Source: Phoronis australis (Eukaryota; Phoronida; Phoronidae). From it: DNA of 64,000 nt. This document shows, piece by piece, positions 23,404 to 35,230 of the stretch. The translations under genes were made by a program, and so were the position numbers. How positions within the stretch are numbered: position 1 is the stretch's first letter; the number at the start of each line of letters is the position of its first letter. The stretch covers positions 1 through 64,000 of the forward strand of contig NMRA01000275.1 in the NCBI GenBank assembly GCA_002633005.1. The letters run 5' to 3'. The notes under the pieces were generated by a model that was given only the letters and a program-made list of their open reading frames with translations, made no database searches and was not told the origin of the DNA.

Positions 23404-24425
23404 ACTCGCAAACGACATGGTGTTATATTCCTCTACTGCCATCAAATTACAAGGTAACTGGTATGCTAATTGGCAGAATTTTGCAAATCATGGAGCATGC
23501 AAGTGAACTTGAAGAAAACCAAGGTGATCCTTTTCAGAAATGGCAGTCCCCTTAAACAATATGAGAAATGGTTCTACAATGGAACTTTGGTCGATATGGT
23601 GATTCATTATACATACCTTGGACTGTTTATTACCCCCAAGAGTTTCATGGACCAAAGCCATTAAAACGTTATCTACTTAAGAAAAATAAAGCTGCCTCAG
23701 CAATTTGTTAATTAAAGTGAAGATGTTATGATCTACCTCTATCGAAAGCCTTTCACCTGTTGGATAAAATGGTTTACCCCTCCTTGTGTTATGGCACTCA
23801 GATATGGGGCTTAAAGGAGTATGAACAATTGGAAAATGTACACTTTAGAAGTCTACAGTTGTAGTTCTAACTTGGCAGTTACGGTAGAATGCGGTCGATT
23901 CCGACAGTTTGCTACATATTTTGTATCATGTATAAATATTGGTTCAAAATACTGGGGATGCCTAACAATAGCTGCACATGATATGCTTTTTCGGTCAGAC
24001 CTGATTGGAAGATCTTGTTATAATTGGGCAAGTTATTAAGTACACTTCCGTCTGTATATGGTTTTTCAGATGTATGGATTAATCAAGCACATTTTAACAG
24101 TTTTTCCTCAGCATGTCAGTGACTGTTATTTGCAAGGCTGGGAATCTGATATGGAATGTAATGCAAAACTGTCTTGCTATGTGGGGTTTAAAACAACGTA
24201 TTGTCTAGAGAATTACTTAAAAATAGTTAGTATCCCACGTTTTTATCCAGTCTCTGATTCAATTGCGATGCTCAAATCATTCATAACTTGTGGAAAGAGA
24301 TCGCCACACAAATATTCCCTATGAAAATAGGTTGTGTGAGTTATGTAGTTCGGGATGTGTAAAGGACAAATACTACCTTGTGTTAGTCTGCAAAGCACAC
24401 CAAGACTTTCGGGTTAAGTACTTAT
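23404..24425 (+). pseudogene. Non-LTR retrotransposon RT C-terminal region, decayed
   Basis: Several frames together give the end of a reverse transcriptase. There is an altered catalytic motif (LANDMVLYS where FADD is expected), FCKSWSMQVNLKKTKVI, WFYNGTLVDMV, YTYLGLFIT, MVYPSLCYGTQIWGL and a Cys-rich tail LCELCSSGCVKDKYY. Frameshifts and stops are numerous and the second catalytic Asp region is mutated. The same family is seen, less decayed, at 41405-42463. There is no promoter or 5' part. Confidence 0.75.
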
Positions 24426-24429
24426 AAGT

Positions 24430-26195
24430 GATCAGTTTTGTCATTCTCCCACGACATCTAAATTTGAATCTCTCATGAGGACGCCAGATACGTATCCTAC
24501 TTCTAAAATTCGACCATCATGCTCTATACTATCCAGTTTGTTACGCACCTGACAATATACTGTCTTGTATATGTTATATTTTGGGCCTATGGCCATATGT
24601 GAATATTTCAATAAATATCTATTAACTAATGTATAAAACATGCTATGAACTGGTTGTGCCATTTAATTAGATGAAACCTCAGAGGATTCAATAGACTTAC
24701 ATGCATGAGATTGGATGAATTATAGTGCACTTAGAAAATAGACCAATCATTAAAGGAATACAGCCACATAGCTTGTGACTTAACTGTTCTAATATAGGCC
24801 GAGTGCCTGTTAGACAGTAAACAGCCAGCACCATAACCATGATGTTTTAATCAGCTCTTTGTACAAGCTATAAGGACACACTTAGACGGATGCAATGAAT
24901 GAATGTGAATGTGTCCTTCTAGGTTGTAAACTTAAGTTACTACGACCTATTAGGCCACACCCACAGCACAAGTGATGATGTGATTGGCGCTACATTCTGT
25001 AAACAAAAGACGCGCGTAAAAAACTTACAGAACAGAAACAATGAGTTCTATCCCATTATTCAACATTCCAAGGTGGCCCACCAATCACTTCAAATGTGCG
25101 GTCACCATTTCATTGGGGTACGGAACCAAACATACACCCGAAAACACTTAAAATATTTTACATGTTCTTGCATCATCTTGCTTTTACAAGTGAGATTTCC
25201 TCGTTTCTACAGAACGCAGTCCTAAAGTTATCAGTGAGCTGGATGTCAGTAATCGACCGGTGATCCCAACAGCCCAGTTGGACTAAAGCAACTGCATAGT
25301 TAGCAGAAAGTTCCAGGTACGATCCCCACTTGGGACAGAGATCATTCAGACTTCTGTAACAGACCATGTGACTGGACCAACATAGTTAATTACGTTCACT
25401 ACAATGTCTGCACATCAACAACATCTTTAACTTTTAAGTTAGTGTTTAAGAAATATACCTCCATTATGGGTTTGATTGAAGTGCACTTCTTCTTTGTACA
25501 GCACAAACTCCACAACAGTGTTAATACGTGTCATGAAAGCCAATAAAACTCCTTTAGGTCATTCCTCTTGTGTTCCGCACACGGTGGCAGCACAAAACGG
25601 TATGTGACATGAAGTGTGCTGTCAGTGCCTGAAATGTTTAGACGTGTGTACCAAGTAACATGCATACTGAATTTAATTTCATTATAAGTAATTGATCGTC
25701 TCTATTTTTATATTTTTACAATGTAGACAGCTAGATAAAAAACTATCAGTATCTGCATCTAAGTTTGAAGCATGTTCCTGTACCTGAAGCAATTTAGTAA
25801 AACCTTGTGCAACTATTTTACTCATTACCAATACCTGCATCCCAATGTATTCTAAAAGCACAGAAACTTTTACAAGAACTGAATCTTTTTGCACTTATTG
25901 ATTATGTATCCCTGTGATTGAGAATTCCTGCAAGTTCTGTAGCCCCAATAAGCCGGCCTTGAAGATGCTTTTGTCAGACATCTGCGAGACTACTAAGATG
26001 TATTAATTGAATTAATAACCATTAGAGCATGGGTTGCAATACTGCCATTGACCAAGAGTAGTCAGACTTCAGTGGGAATTTTAATTGATTAAACAAATTG
26101 GTAACTCTTGAATAAGTTTCCCCAAAATTAATTCCACGAAATTTGATTGAACTCGGAATCTTGGCAAAATTTGTGTCTACTGCAAAAAAAATTAT
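24430..26195. other. No feature seen
   Basis: Short open frames only; no recognised domains, repeats or splice-framed exons. Confidence 0.4.
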
Positions 26196-26982
26196 TACCG
26201 TATTCACCATAATACTGAAGCACCCATGCCCCCATAAGCGCCCCCACACGTTTTCAGACTTTGCTAAAATAAGCGTACAGCCCACGAACGTGTATACATG
26301 CAATAAATGCCTTACCTACAGTTCTAAAATTCTACAGTAACGTCTTCAATTTATCAATAATATCCGACAGTCCAGAAAAAATCATTGTGGGCGGAATTTC
26401 TAAACCACAAGCCTCGCTGCTATGTCGACAATTAGCCATGACAGACTTAAAATTTCCGCAGTGCTTCAAAAAGAACGCAAAAGTTTTGCTGATCTTGCGA
26501 GGAGCGTATCCCATTCTGGTCGGGCCTTTCAGAACAGACGCAGCGTACTTGTGAACGGGATTGTATTATATCTTTCATGTACAGATCGTATCCCTCAATA
26601 GGAATCCAGATTTCTTTGTACACACGAAAACCGCGAATCGAAGACTAATAAAACTTGACCAGTGTTGAAGCACGTGGCCAAGAAGCACGCACTACATACA
26701 TGTAGGCCTGCTTAACTCTTGGCACATGAACTCTGATGACATGCACGCGCACGATAACTCGCCACACACTTGCAACTTCAAAACAAACTTCACGTGACGA
26801 CACATGTGTGTTTGTTCAGATTTTTCTCCTGTTGCGAGGTGCGATCTAGGGCAGATTTGGACTTAGTCTGCGGTTAATCCCAACTCCAACCAGGTTTCAA
26901 CCACTTTAGGTTACAATAAGCGCCCCACTTCCGAAATGAATTTTTCTAAGCGCCCTGGGTGCTTATTAGGGCGAATACGGTA
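26196..26982. mobile_element. 0.8-kb TIR element, CCGTATTC ends
   Basis: The left end reads TACCGTATTCACCATAATAC and the right end, read inwards, TACCGTATTCGCCCTAATAA. Both are followed by AAGCGCCCC-type blocks. A TA target duplication is compatible but cannot be separated from the terminal TA. The interior has no transposase, so it is a non-autonomous relative of the neighbouring elements. Confidence 0.7.
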
Positions 26983-27052
26983 GTAAAAAATAGTCTCAAT
27001 AAATACTGCAATAATTTCAGGCAATTTTCACATGGAAATGGCACCTTAATGT

Positions 27053-27072
27053 AGAATAGAATAGAATAGAAT
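27053..27072 (+). repeat. (TAGAA)n microsatellite
   Basis: Four copies of the pentamer just outside the left end of the next TIR element. Confidence 0.8.
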
Positions 27073-27110
27073 GTGCTTCATTCCAGACTTACATTTGTCC
27101 ATAATAGCTA

Positions 27111-29286
27111 TTACCGTAATCGTTCGGGTTAACGCCCATGCTCAGTTAACCGCCCATCCCCGACTTTAAGTGGATTTTCGATTTAACCGCCCACTGCTCG
27201 GTTAACCGCCCCCCTGCGATTTTTGAAGATTTCCAGTTAAGCGCCCACCTTTGGTTAAGCGCCCATCCCTGACTTTTAAAGAATGAAGATTTGGCGCCTA
27301 GTGCTAAGGAAACGCGCGATTCCCCGACTTTTGGAAAAAGATCGATGATCACAATGAGTGCAACAACGCCGGGACTACCGAGACGGTGGTTTAGCAATCT
27401 GAATTACAATAGAGGTCACGAGTTATTGTCTTGGGTCATGAACACACTTCAAAATATAATACTTGAACCTTTTTGTCTCTTTATTTTCTTCCGTTGTTTG
27501 CAAAGTTTAAGAACGCCGCCGCCGTCAAAACCTCCGCTTTCAGCGACTTTGTCTGCTGCGCTGAGTTTCCGTCTGCAGTGCACTAAATAAAACATATATT
27601 CGAAAAAATCAGGCCAGAAAAATGTGACAATGGTTTTGCCAATCCTCCAAATTCTATTAAGGTGGGAAGCTCTCGTAATTTGAACAAATCTCACAACTCA
27701 CGGAAAGATGTCAAATTCTGAATATTTTGATGAATATAACTGCCGGGTTATAGAGGATGTGGGGCGACCGAAGGGACAGTACAAGTTCCTTACTGGGTTA
27801 CCGATTTCGTTGCTGCCTGTCGATATCTGAATTCAAACGTTGGCAATAATGTATGTTTGTGTATGATCTTGAAGTAATAAAAAACGGCTAGTCAAATTTT
27901 GTTTTTAGCTTATTGCATCTCAGTCAAACTGGTTAGCAGATTTAACTAATGTCGCTGGCTGTTCTTTACTATTCTTGCGTCAGCCTGCACGTAAGCGTGA
28001 TTGTGTGAATTATCGTTTCCACATCCCCTTTTTAGCCATCCAGAATAATTTTGTTTATACATTGGCCATTTTCAGCCCGAACAAAAATTCTTACCATTCG
28101 AGTCTGAAATATCTACGACGTAGACTGCTTGACGATAGTGGGTAGGAGATTCACACAGCTAGTTACAGGGATGGGCTTAGGGAGCATCGAGCCGGGAAAT
28201 ANNNNNNNNNNNNNNNNNNNNNNNNNNNNNNNNNNNNNNNNNNNNNNNNNNNNNNNNNNNNNNNNNNNNNNNNNNNNNNNNNNNNNNNNNNNNNNNNNNN
28301 NNNNNNNNNNNNNNNNNNNNNNNNNNNNNNNNNNNNNNNNNNNNNNNNNNNNNNNNNNNNNNNNNNNNNNNNNNNNNNNNNNNNNNNNNNNNNNNNNNNN
28401 NNNNNNNNNNNNNNNNNNNNNNNNNNNNNNNNNNNNNNNNNNNNNNNNNNNNNNNNNNNNNNNNNNNNNNNNNNNNNNNNNNNNNNNNNNNNNNNNNNNN
28501 NNNNNNNNNNNNNNNNNNNNNNNNNNNNNNNNNNNNNNNNNNNNNNNNNNNNNNNNNNNNNNNNNNNNNNNNNNNNNNNNNNNNNNNNNNNNNNNNNNNN
28601 NNNNNNNNNNNNNNNNNNNNNNNNNNNNNNNNNNNNNNNNNNNNNNNNNNNNNNNNNNNNNNNNNNNNNNNNNNNNNNNNNNNNNNNNNNNNNNNNNNNN
28701 NNNNNNNNNNNNNNNNNNNNNNNNNNNNNNNNNNNNNNNNNNNNNNNNNNNNNNNNNNNNNNNNNNNNNNNNNNNNNNNNNNNNNNNNNNNNNNNNNNNN
28801 NNNNNNNNNNNNNNNNNNNNNNNNNNNNNNNNNNNNNNNNNNNNNNNNNNNNNNNNNNNNNNNNNNNNNNNNNNNNNNNNNNNNNNNNNNNNNNNNNNNN
28901 NNNNNNNNNNNNNNNNNNNNNNNNNNNNNNNNNNNNNNNNNNNNNNNNNNNNNNNNNNNNNNNNNNNNNNNNNNNNNNNNNNNNNNNNNNNNNNNNNNNN
29001 NNNNNNNNNNNNNNNNNNNTCATTTGGCGACGTGACGATAAAGCTCTTTGAAAAGGGCTACGCGTTCCGAGTATGATTGTCGTGTCGGGATTTAGATCGC
29101 CAGGTAAGATTAACCGCCCAGGGCGGTTGTCTGTCGTAATAAGCGCCCATGTTCGGTTAACCGCCCATCCCCTACTTTAGGTGGATTTTCGATTTAACCG
29201 CCCACTGCTCGGTTAACCGCCCTCCCCCGATTTTTTGAAGTCGCCAATTTAACCGCCCAGGGCGTTAACCCGAACTATTACGGTAA
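27111..29286. mobile_element. TIR element with GGTTAACCGCCC subterminal repeats, spans gap
   Basis: The left end TTACCGTAATCGTTCGGG and the right end, read inwards, TTACCGTAATAGTTCGGG both continue GTTAACGCCC, giving a 27-bp inverted repeat with one mismatch. Each side then has several GGTTAACCGCCCA blocks. The element is 2.18 kb with the N run, so part of the interior is unseen. The TA at each end could be the target duplication. The best-preserved member of its family here. Confidence 0.8.
28202..29019. other. Assembly gap (818 N)
   Basis: Run of N inside the TIR element; apparent long open frames across it are artefacts. Confidence 0.99.
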
Positions 29287-29564
29287 TACAATAATGAACT
29301 ACATTAATGATGACTATATATCCTAACACCTAAGAGAATTAAACTCTAGAAACCAAACATCTGAGAAAAAATAAACTAAAGGTAGCATGAATAAAATGAT
29401 CGTAATCAATACAAATGAATGCAGGATTTGAAACAAATATCGGAGTGTACTCATCTCTCATGTGTCAATGACTATCAGTCAAGAGAGAATAAAACAAACA
29501 CCTAGATGCTTTCATCTTTCCATGGACAACAAGAGTGTTAAATCAGTTTTTGGCCACAGTAAGA

Positions 29565-29806
29565 ATAAAAACCAGACAAATAAAAAAGTTCATGTTCAAT
29601 CAACGTTCCTCTATTCATTAGACATCATCAGGATCATAATTACACAAAGACAGCAAGTGCCTACATACAGCTCGGGTAACATCCATAAAGTGAAGCGAGA
29701 TACAGGGAGTATAGTCAGTAGCTGGTCATCAACATAGTTGTAGGGTCACTGATCTCTGCATATTATTCAGAGAATCAGTGGCATGCTGGTTCTAAATGGC
29801 CAATGA
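29565..29806 (-). mobile_element. Penelope-like element 3' repeat, minus copy
   Basis: This is the reverse complement of the repeat at 32935-33160 and similar to 57897-58140. It contains, on the minus strand, CCTGATGATGTCTAATGAAT with a downstream GTTGATTGAACATGAAC. In the related copies this repeat directly follows the GIY-YIG coding end, so here it is the 3' end of the minus-strand element whose coding part is at 32040-32790. The two are separated by later insertions. Confidence 0.65.
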
Positions 29807-29825
29807 CTCATTAAAAGGTTCTATT

Positions 29826-30676
29826 GCCCGGTTGCATGAAACAGTCCCCAAAGGTTTGGACTGTCCTTAAGTCTTGGGGACGTCCCTAAATTTTAGGGAC
29901 TGTTGCATGAAAAGTTCCCAGTTAGTTTAGGCATTAAACAGGGACTCAACTTTTGGGGTTATCGAAAGTAAGTCCCTAAGTTGAGTCCCTAGCAATAAAA
30001 TGGATGATCAAGCTCATATTGCTATTGAAAAAAGAATTTTCTTAGACAGAACTAACCCGCTCGAGATGTTTAGCGACAGTACTGTTAACCTAAACGAAAG
30101 ATTTAGATTTTCAAGGGCTGTTTTTTTCATGATAGTTAGAGAGCTTGAAGAGAAGCTGGAGTTGTCGAACAGGTTCTCACCCACTTTACAGGTAAGTAGT
30201 TCCATCATAAACTGAATTTATCAATTACTAGTGCCATGACTTACCCCACGTCTCACTTAATTCCCCGAGCAGACGATTTTAACAGCGCATTGGGAAGTGT
30301 GGCGACTCCTACCGGAGATTCTGGTATTCTAACCAGCTCGCTGCTTTTTTAATTTACATTAGCATGGGTGGTCACAATCGATCGTCTGCTCTCTCAACAG
30401 CAGTAGAAACTCGAATTCTCAGATAATGCACATTGAGTGTGCACTCTACTCAAACAGTCATTCAAAAGGTGGAACAGAGGACATAAATGTGGCAGGTATT
30501 CTCTCGTTGACAGTAATTTTTGCCATATTAAGCGGCCTTAGCCACGGCAATCATCGGGAACTTACTTCGAATTTAGGGTGCTCCCAATAAGGACCGAGTG
30601 TCAGACCACTTCATGCAATAGTCCTTAAACAAAATTCTTATAGGGACTTCCCTAAGTAGTTTGATGCAACCGGGCA
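29826..30676 (+). mobile_element. Harbinger-like element
   Basis: Ends GCCCGGTTGCATGAAACAG and, read inwards from the right, GCCCGGTTGCATCAAACTA form an imperfect inverted repeat. Further GGGACTT/AAGTCCC blocks lie inside. It holds one transposase exon and is inserted in the Penelope-like sequence. No clear 3-bp target duplication was seen. Confidence 0.7.
30000..30191 (+). CDS. Harbinger transposase N-terminal exon (partial)
   Basis: The frame starting at ATG 30000 reads DRTNPLEMFSD, then NERFRFSRAVFFMIVRELEE, the N-terminal helical segment of PIF/Harbinger (HARBI1-type) transposases that precedes the DDE nuclease. The last codon (PTLQ) is followed by a strong donor GTAAGT at 30192-30197, so this reads as a first exon. 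The DDE nuclease part is not found before the right end of the element at 30676, so the copy is internally deleted and cannot encode a working enzyme. Confidence 0.65.
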
Positions 30677-30769
30677 CTGAAGTACAATAACATGCATTTC
30701 TAATGTAATTTAATTGATGAATAAATTCTATATCATAAATCACATCTTTGATTATCTTTCACAATTTTG

Positions 30770-32000
30770 TAAAAAAGCGTTTTTCCAATGTTAATTCCTA
30801 TTGGCTAACACGCATCTGACGTCACTGAGGCTGTACCGTGGGTGAAAGCAATATGGTAAATCAAGCTTATTATGTATATAGCTCATTGGGTTAATGTATC
30901 TCGGCTACAGAACTGTGGTCTGCGATCTCAGTTCTCAAAAGTTCGTAATACAAGTTTACTGCCATGTAGTGTTGACTATTAGTGGAACGATGCCGTTCTC
31001 GGAACAGGCCAGGAAAGGGCCCCGACTGCGTAGCCTTGCCTTCGTGCAAGCTGTATAGTAATACTTACAGCGGCCGTTGCACCGACGTGGGTAAAAATTG
31101 ATCAAATAAAATCTAACACAAAATTAGTGTCAATAAAAATTACACTCTTCCTTGAGTAAACTAAATTATTGACTGGTGTTGAAAAATTGGTGTTCTGCCG
31201 TTCACTCTGCTGCTAAAATTTGGGTGCGCTCTTTAAGGTCTGCTTTCGGTGCCTTCACCTGTTGCCTTATTGGCCAGTTTCATTCCCAGAGTTGTTCTTC
31301 TTCCAAGCGATCGAACTGTTCTTCGAATTTCTGTACATGTCAAAACAAATTACTAGAACTGATTTCATTTCCTTACAAGTTTTTAGTATTTTAATACCAG
31401 GAAACCGAATTTCATAAAAAAATTTGCTACTGCGAAGCTGTCATCATTTCCAGACAGATGTCGCAAAATTTTAGGAAATAGTGTGTGTTGAGCATACTGT
31501 TTTCTTTGTTACAAAAGGCTGAGAGTTATGAAATAAAATAATGTTTACTAGATTGTTTTTCACTTACATGGCTCCAGCGGGCAAGGTGAGTGTCGGTTCA
31601 CACCCAGATATTTGCATGCTCCCCTGCCGGTTTAGAGCTCTACATGTTGATACAAGTTTCGCGACGAGGTGACGAGCAGAACTATCCGGGCTATGTGAAA
31701 TTTCGGAGTCTAACGGAGCTCAACACACAGTGCTACTGGTACCTAGTTGTATTTTGAAGATTATAAGTCTTCACACAGCTAGGTGGCTGGCTAGGCCTGG
31801 GTATGAATCAAAGTCAGAGGAAAGAAAAACGAAAAAGGTCATGAGTATGCACATGTTCATCTGTCAACTGGACTAACGTACTCGCACAGCTAATGACCTA
31901 TATCTCTTTGTGCTGTACAGCCTCAGTGACGTCGCGAAAAACAGCTCTTGCAGTACATGGAGCTTTATGGAACTAAAAATTTTTTACTTTTCAAAGTGAA
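30770..32000. repeat. Inverted-repeat-bounded sequence of unknown class
   Basis: GACGTCACTGAGGCTGTAC at 30818-30836 recurs exactly inverted at 31915-31933. Sequences outside it are also weakly complementary (GTAAAAAA ... TTCC). Part of the interior (about 31130-31500) is repeated inverted at about 38880-39130. It lies between the Harbinger element and the Penelope coding part and is probably another insertion. Confidence 0.45.
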
Positions 32001-32039
32001 AAAGAAAAACACTGTGCACTATTTAGGAATATGTGGATG

Positions 32040-32335
32040 CTAGTAACCAACCTTCATACTTTCAAAATTCATATTAAAAGGCCGAAATATGTAGTTCAGG
32101 CCTCTTTTGATGTACAGTAATTCCTTATTAGGTTCTCTGAAGATAATGCTAAATGAACTGGCCTGGTGATTGTTGCTAACACAATGCCTATATATGTTGC
32201 TTTTCTCTCGAGAGGTTTGATGTTCTTTCAGCCTGTCACAGAGGCGTCTCTGTGTGAGTCTGACATAGAATTCCTTATAGTTGTCACATTCAACATTATA
32301 AACAACATTGGTCTTAATCAAGAAAGGGATGGGTG
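32040..32335 (-). pseudogene. GIY-YIG endonuclease of a Penelope-like element
   Basis: The minus frame from 32321 reads VVYNVECDNYKEFYVRLTQR, RLCDRLKEH, NIYRHCVSNNH and ends at 32040. This is the usual C-terminal GIY-YIG nuclease of Penelope-like retroelements (vvY-C---Y-G-T-R---R--EH---H). The expected YVG is YVR here, which suggests loss of activity. It follows the RT fragment at 32477-32790 in the same orientation. Confidence 0.75.
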
Positions 32336-32476
32336 ACTTTAGTTAACACAGCATATTGGAAAGTTTCCAAAGAGGTTTGAAAACAACAATCAGTTCAACA
32401 GCTGGGTCTTAATGCACTGAATAAGGCGAGACTAATTGACGTTTCAATTTAATTTATACTTTAACTTGGCCCGGTG

Positions 32477-32790
32477 TTAGCCAAGGGAAAAGAAAACTTT
32501 CTTTTTCTCGGGTCCAGTAACAGCTACCTTATCTGCCTCATTCATTTTTGAAAGGAAGTGCCTTTTACAGCTATTAAAAAAATTCAGAGGGTAACCATTG
32601 GCACGCAATAATTGGAAAATCCTAGCTACGTCACTATCAAAATTTAAATTCGTGGAACAAATTCTCCAGGCACAGTGTAACAAGCAATTGACTACATCTT
32701 TCATGTATTGGATCGGCACAAAACTATCAAATTTAAGATAAAGCCCACAAAAACTGGGCTTAGGATACACAGATGTAACAACTGTAATAT
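32477..32790 (-). pseudogene. Penelope-like reverse transcriptase, C-terminal fragment
   Basis: The minus frame contains VYPKPSFCGLYLKFDSFVP, LLHCAWRICSTN and LRANGYPLNFF. These match the palm/thumb end of Penelope reverse transcriptases (vyrKPTf-glyl-w-SfvP, RA--iCs, NGYP). The catalytic Asp motifs lie further upstream and are absent. Together with the GIY-YIG fragment this is a 5'-truncated, decayed copy. Confidence 0.75.
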
Positions 32791-33160
32791 TCTCATGTTT
32801 AACAAAGACATCTCAGAGAAAAGCAACATATATAGGCATTGTGTTACCAACAATCATCAAGCCAATTAATTCAGTTAGCATTATCTGCAGAGAACCTAAT
32901 AAGGAATTACTGTACAGTTAAAGAGTCATTGGCTATTCAGAACCAGCATGCTACTGATTCCCTGAACAACATGCAGAGCTTAGTGACTCTGCAACTATGG
33001 TGATGACCAGCTACTGGCTATATTCCCTGTATCTCTCATTTCACTTTATGCATGTTATCTGAGCTGTATGCTGTACTCTGTAAATATGATCCCGATGATG
33101 TCTAATGAATAGACGAAATGTTGACTGAACATGAACTTTTTTATTTGTGCGGCAATCGTC
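32790..33160 (+). mobile_element. Penelope-like element 3' end, plus copy
   Basis: On the plus strand a short GIY-YIG piece (SEKSNIYRHCVTNNHQAN, about 32811-32870) runs directly into the 3' repeat at 32935-33160 (ACCAGCATGCTACTGATTCC ... AATAGACGAAATGTTGACTG). It is head-to-head with the minus copy, an arrangement seen again at 57897-58528 and common for Penelope elements. Confidence 0.65.
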
Positions 33161-33228
33161 TAGTTTTCAGTCTAACAAGAGTGTGTTTGTAAACTATATG
33201 AATTTAATAAAACAGTTCATATAGTTAC

Positions 33229-33431
33229 CTAAATCGCCTATGTCCACCTGCAAAAGTGCAGTTATTGGTTCCATATTCCAAAATGGCAGCTTTGACGTAG
33301 GTCATCAACACAATGGAGCGGAGATACGTGCTAACTCGAGACAAAATGGCTGTGGGTACAGTGTGAGTTAACTGGTATGTAAACTTCACCTCTGTTTCAT
33401 TCAAAGCAGGATTTGCTGGCCAAAAGTTTGT
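33229..33431 (-). CDS. Candidate exon, COR-like segment
   Basis: On the minus strand an acceptor (TTAATTTTCAG) precedes an open frame that runs to a donor (TTTAG then GTAACT at 33228-33223). The peptide includes FWPANPALNETEVKFTYQL and VPTAILSRVSTYLR, then AAILEYGTNNCTF. The pattern (vP--llsRl---l ... ga-l-yg) faintly recalls the COR region of ROCO proteins or DAPK-like proteins. This assignment is weak. It could belong with the exon candidates at 37374 and 43199, which are on the same strand. Confidence 0.35.
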
Positions 33432-33619
33432 CTGAAAATTAATCAATAACAAAGATCCTTGTACAATAGAAACATTAATTTGCTATGAATACTTGAAGAC
33501 CTGTTCTAAGTCCATTCTAGAGCTTCAAAAACAAATCATTAACAAAAGCAACGCGGAGCGTTGAAATGCGCCCATGAATGCATCGCAAACGGTGTGCTTT
33601 TAGGGTTGTTTATTTATGT

Positions 33620-35150
33620 CATAAAAATGGCCACTAGATGGCGCAAAAATGTACAATCCATCCGAAAATAGGAACATGTCATATTTTCTTTAATAGAAAG
33701 CTATTCACCAGATTTCATAGAAATTTGTAACGGTACTTCAGAGAAACAAAGGAAAACAGAATAAAATGAAATTGCCACTAGGGTGTACAGTGTTCATTGG
33801 ATCCGCCTGAAAGTCGTCATCGCCTGTTGTTAGCCTCATATAAATACACATACCAAATTTAATACAGATCCAGCAGTGGGTTTAGGAGATACAGCTATGG
33901 GCGCAAAACAAAACAAAACTGCCATTGGAGGTGCCACAGTAGTCAAAGTTGTCGTCGTCAACCATCCTCTTCACACACAGAACATTAAAAAAATTTTCAA
34001 AACCATCCTAAGAATGATTTGGTTGATAACGGGGTGAACACCAAAAAACAGACTCAAAAACAGCAAAAATTGCCACTAGGTGGCGCAAAATACCTCGATT
34101 CCATCCAAAAACGGGAGGATAGTGTCGTCTCACCAATAGATGCCAGTATTCAAAATTTTATGAAAATCCGTTGAGGACCTTTCAAGATACAGAGGTAAAC
34201 ATAAAATCTAAAATTGCCACCAAAAGTCGTCATTGTTCTTTGTCAATATCATATAAATACACTTGTTAAATTTAGCAAAGATCCTGCAAACAGTTTAAGA
34301 GATACAGCCATGGGCGCAAAAATAAACAAAACTGCCACTAGGAGGCACCACAGTAACTGAAGTAATCGGAAAGTCATCGTCAGCCGTTCACTTCGTAGTA
34401 AAAACATACATACCAATTATCTTGAAAGCGGTTTGGTTAATAGAGTGGATGCCAAAAAACAGACTCGAAAACTGTAAAAATGGCCACTAGTTGGTGCAAA
34501 CTAAGTCGAATTCATCTGAAAACGGAACGATAGAGTCACCACACTAACAGAAGCCTGTAAGACAAATTTTTTGAAAATGCGTCGAGGATCTTTGAAGATA
34601 CAGAGGTTAATGTAAAAAAAATAAAGTTGCCACCAGGGGCACACCTGTTATCAAATCCTTCCGAAAGTCGTCATCATCCTTTGTCAACATAATATAAATG
34701 CACTTACTACATTCAGTAAAGATCCTGCAAACTGTTTAGGAGATACAGCCATAGGCCCAAAAAAACAAAAATCCCAGTAGGAGGCACCACAGTCGTCGCA
34801 ATCGGCAGAAAATCATTGTCAGCCATCCTCTTCATAGTAAGAACATACATGCAAACTTCCACAATCATCCTTAGAGCGGTTTGGTTTATAGAGGGGTGGA
34901 CGCCTAAAAACAGACTCGAAAACAGTAAAAATGGTCACTAGGTGGCGCAAATTATGTCGAATCTATCCAAAAACGGAAGGATATCATCCTGTCACTAATA
35001 GATGCCAATATACTAAATTTTGTGAAAATATGTTGAGGACCTTTGAAGATATAGAGGTTAACGTAAAAAATTAAAATTGCCACTGAGGGGCACACCGGTA
35101 GTCGGATCCGTTGGAAAGTTCGCTCATTCTGTCCCATCTATGAAAGGAAC
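33620..35150 (+). repeat. Tandem array, ~147-bp subunits in ~430-bp units
   Basis: Each subunit begins with TGCCACTAGG(T/A/G)GGC-type sequence. Starts are near 33629, 33773, 33920, 34071, 34330, 34482, 34628, 34773, 34933 and 35079, mostly 142-160 bp apart. Three distinguishable subunit types repeat in order, giving a higher unit of 414-450 bp with landmarks GTTGAGGACCTTT, GAGATACAGCCATGGG and AACAGACTCGAAAAC. CCACTAGATGGCGC (33631-33644) and CCACTAGGTGGCGC (34073-34086) match the CTCF core consensus exactly. A strongly diverged continuation is at about 36600-37275. Confidence 0.85.
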
Positions 35151-35230
35151 ACATGTGCAAAATTTCATCAACATACGTCAAACGATTTTGGACGGATGGA
35201 CAGACGGAGATGACAGCATAATGCGTCCAC

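Noticed and set aside
28129-29076. Long open frames on both strands
   Set aside because: They consist almost entirely of N translated as X across the assembly gap.
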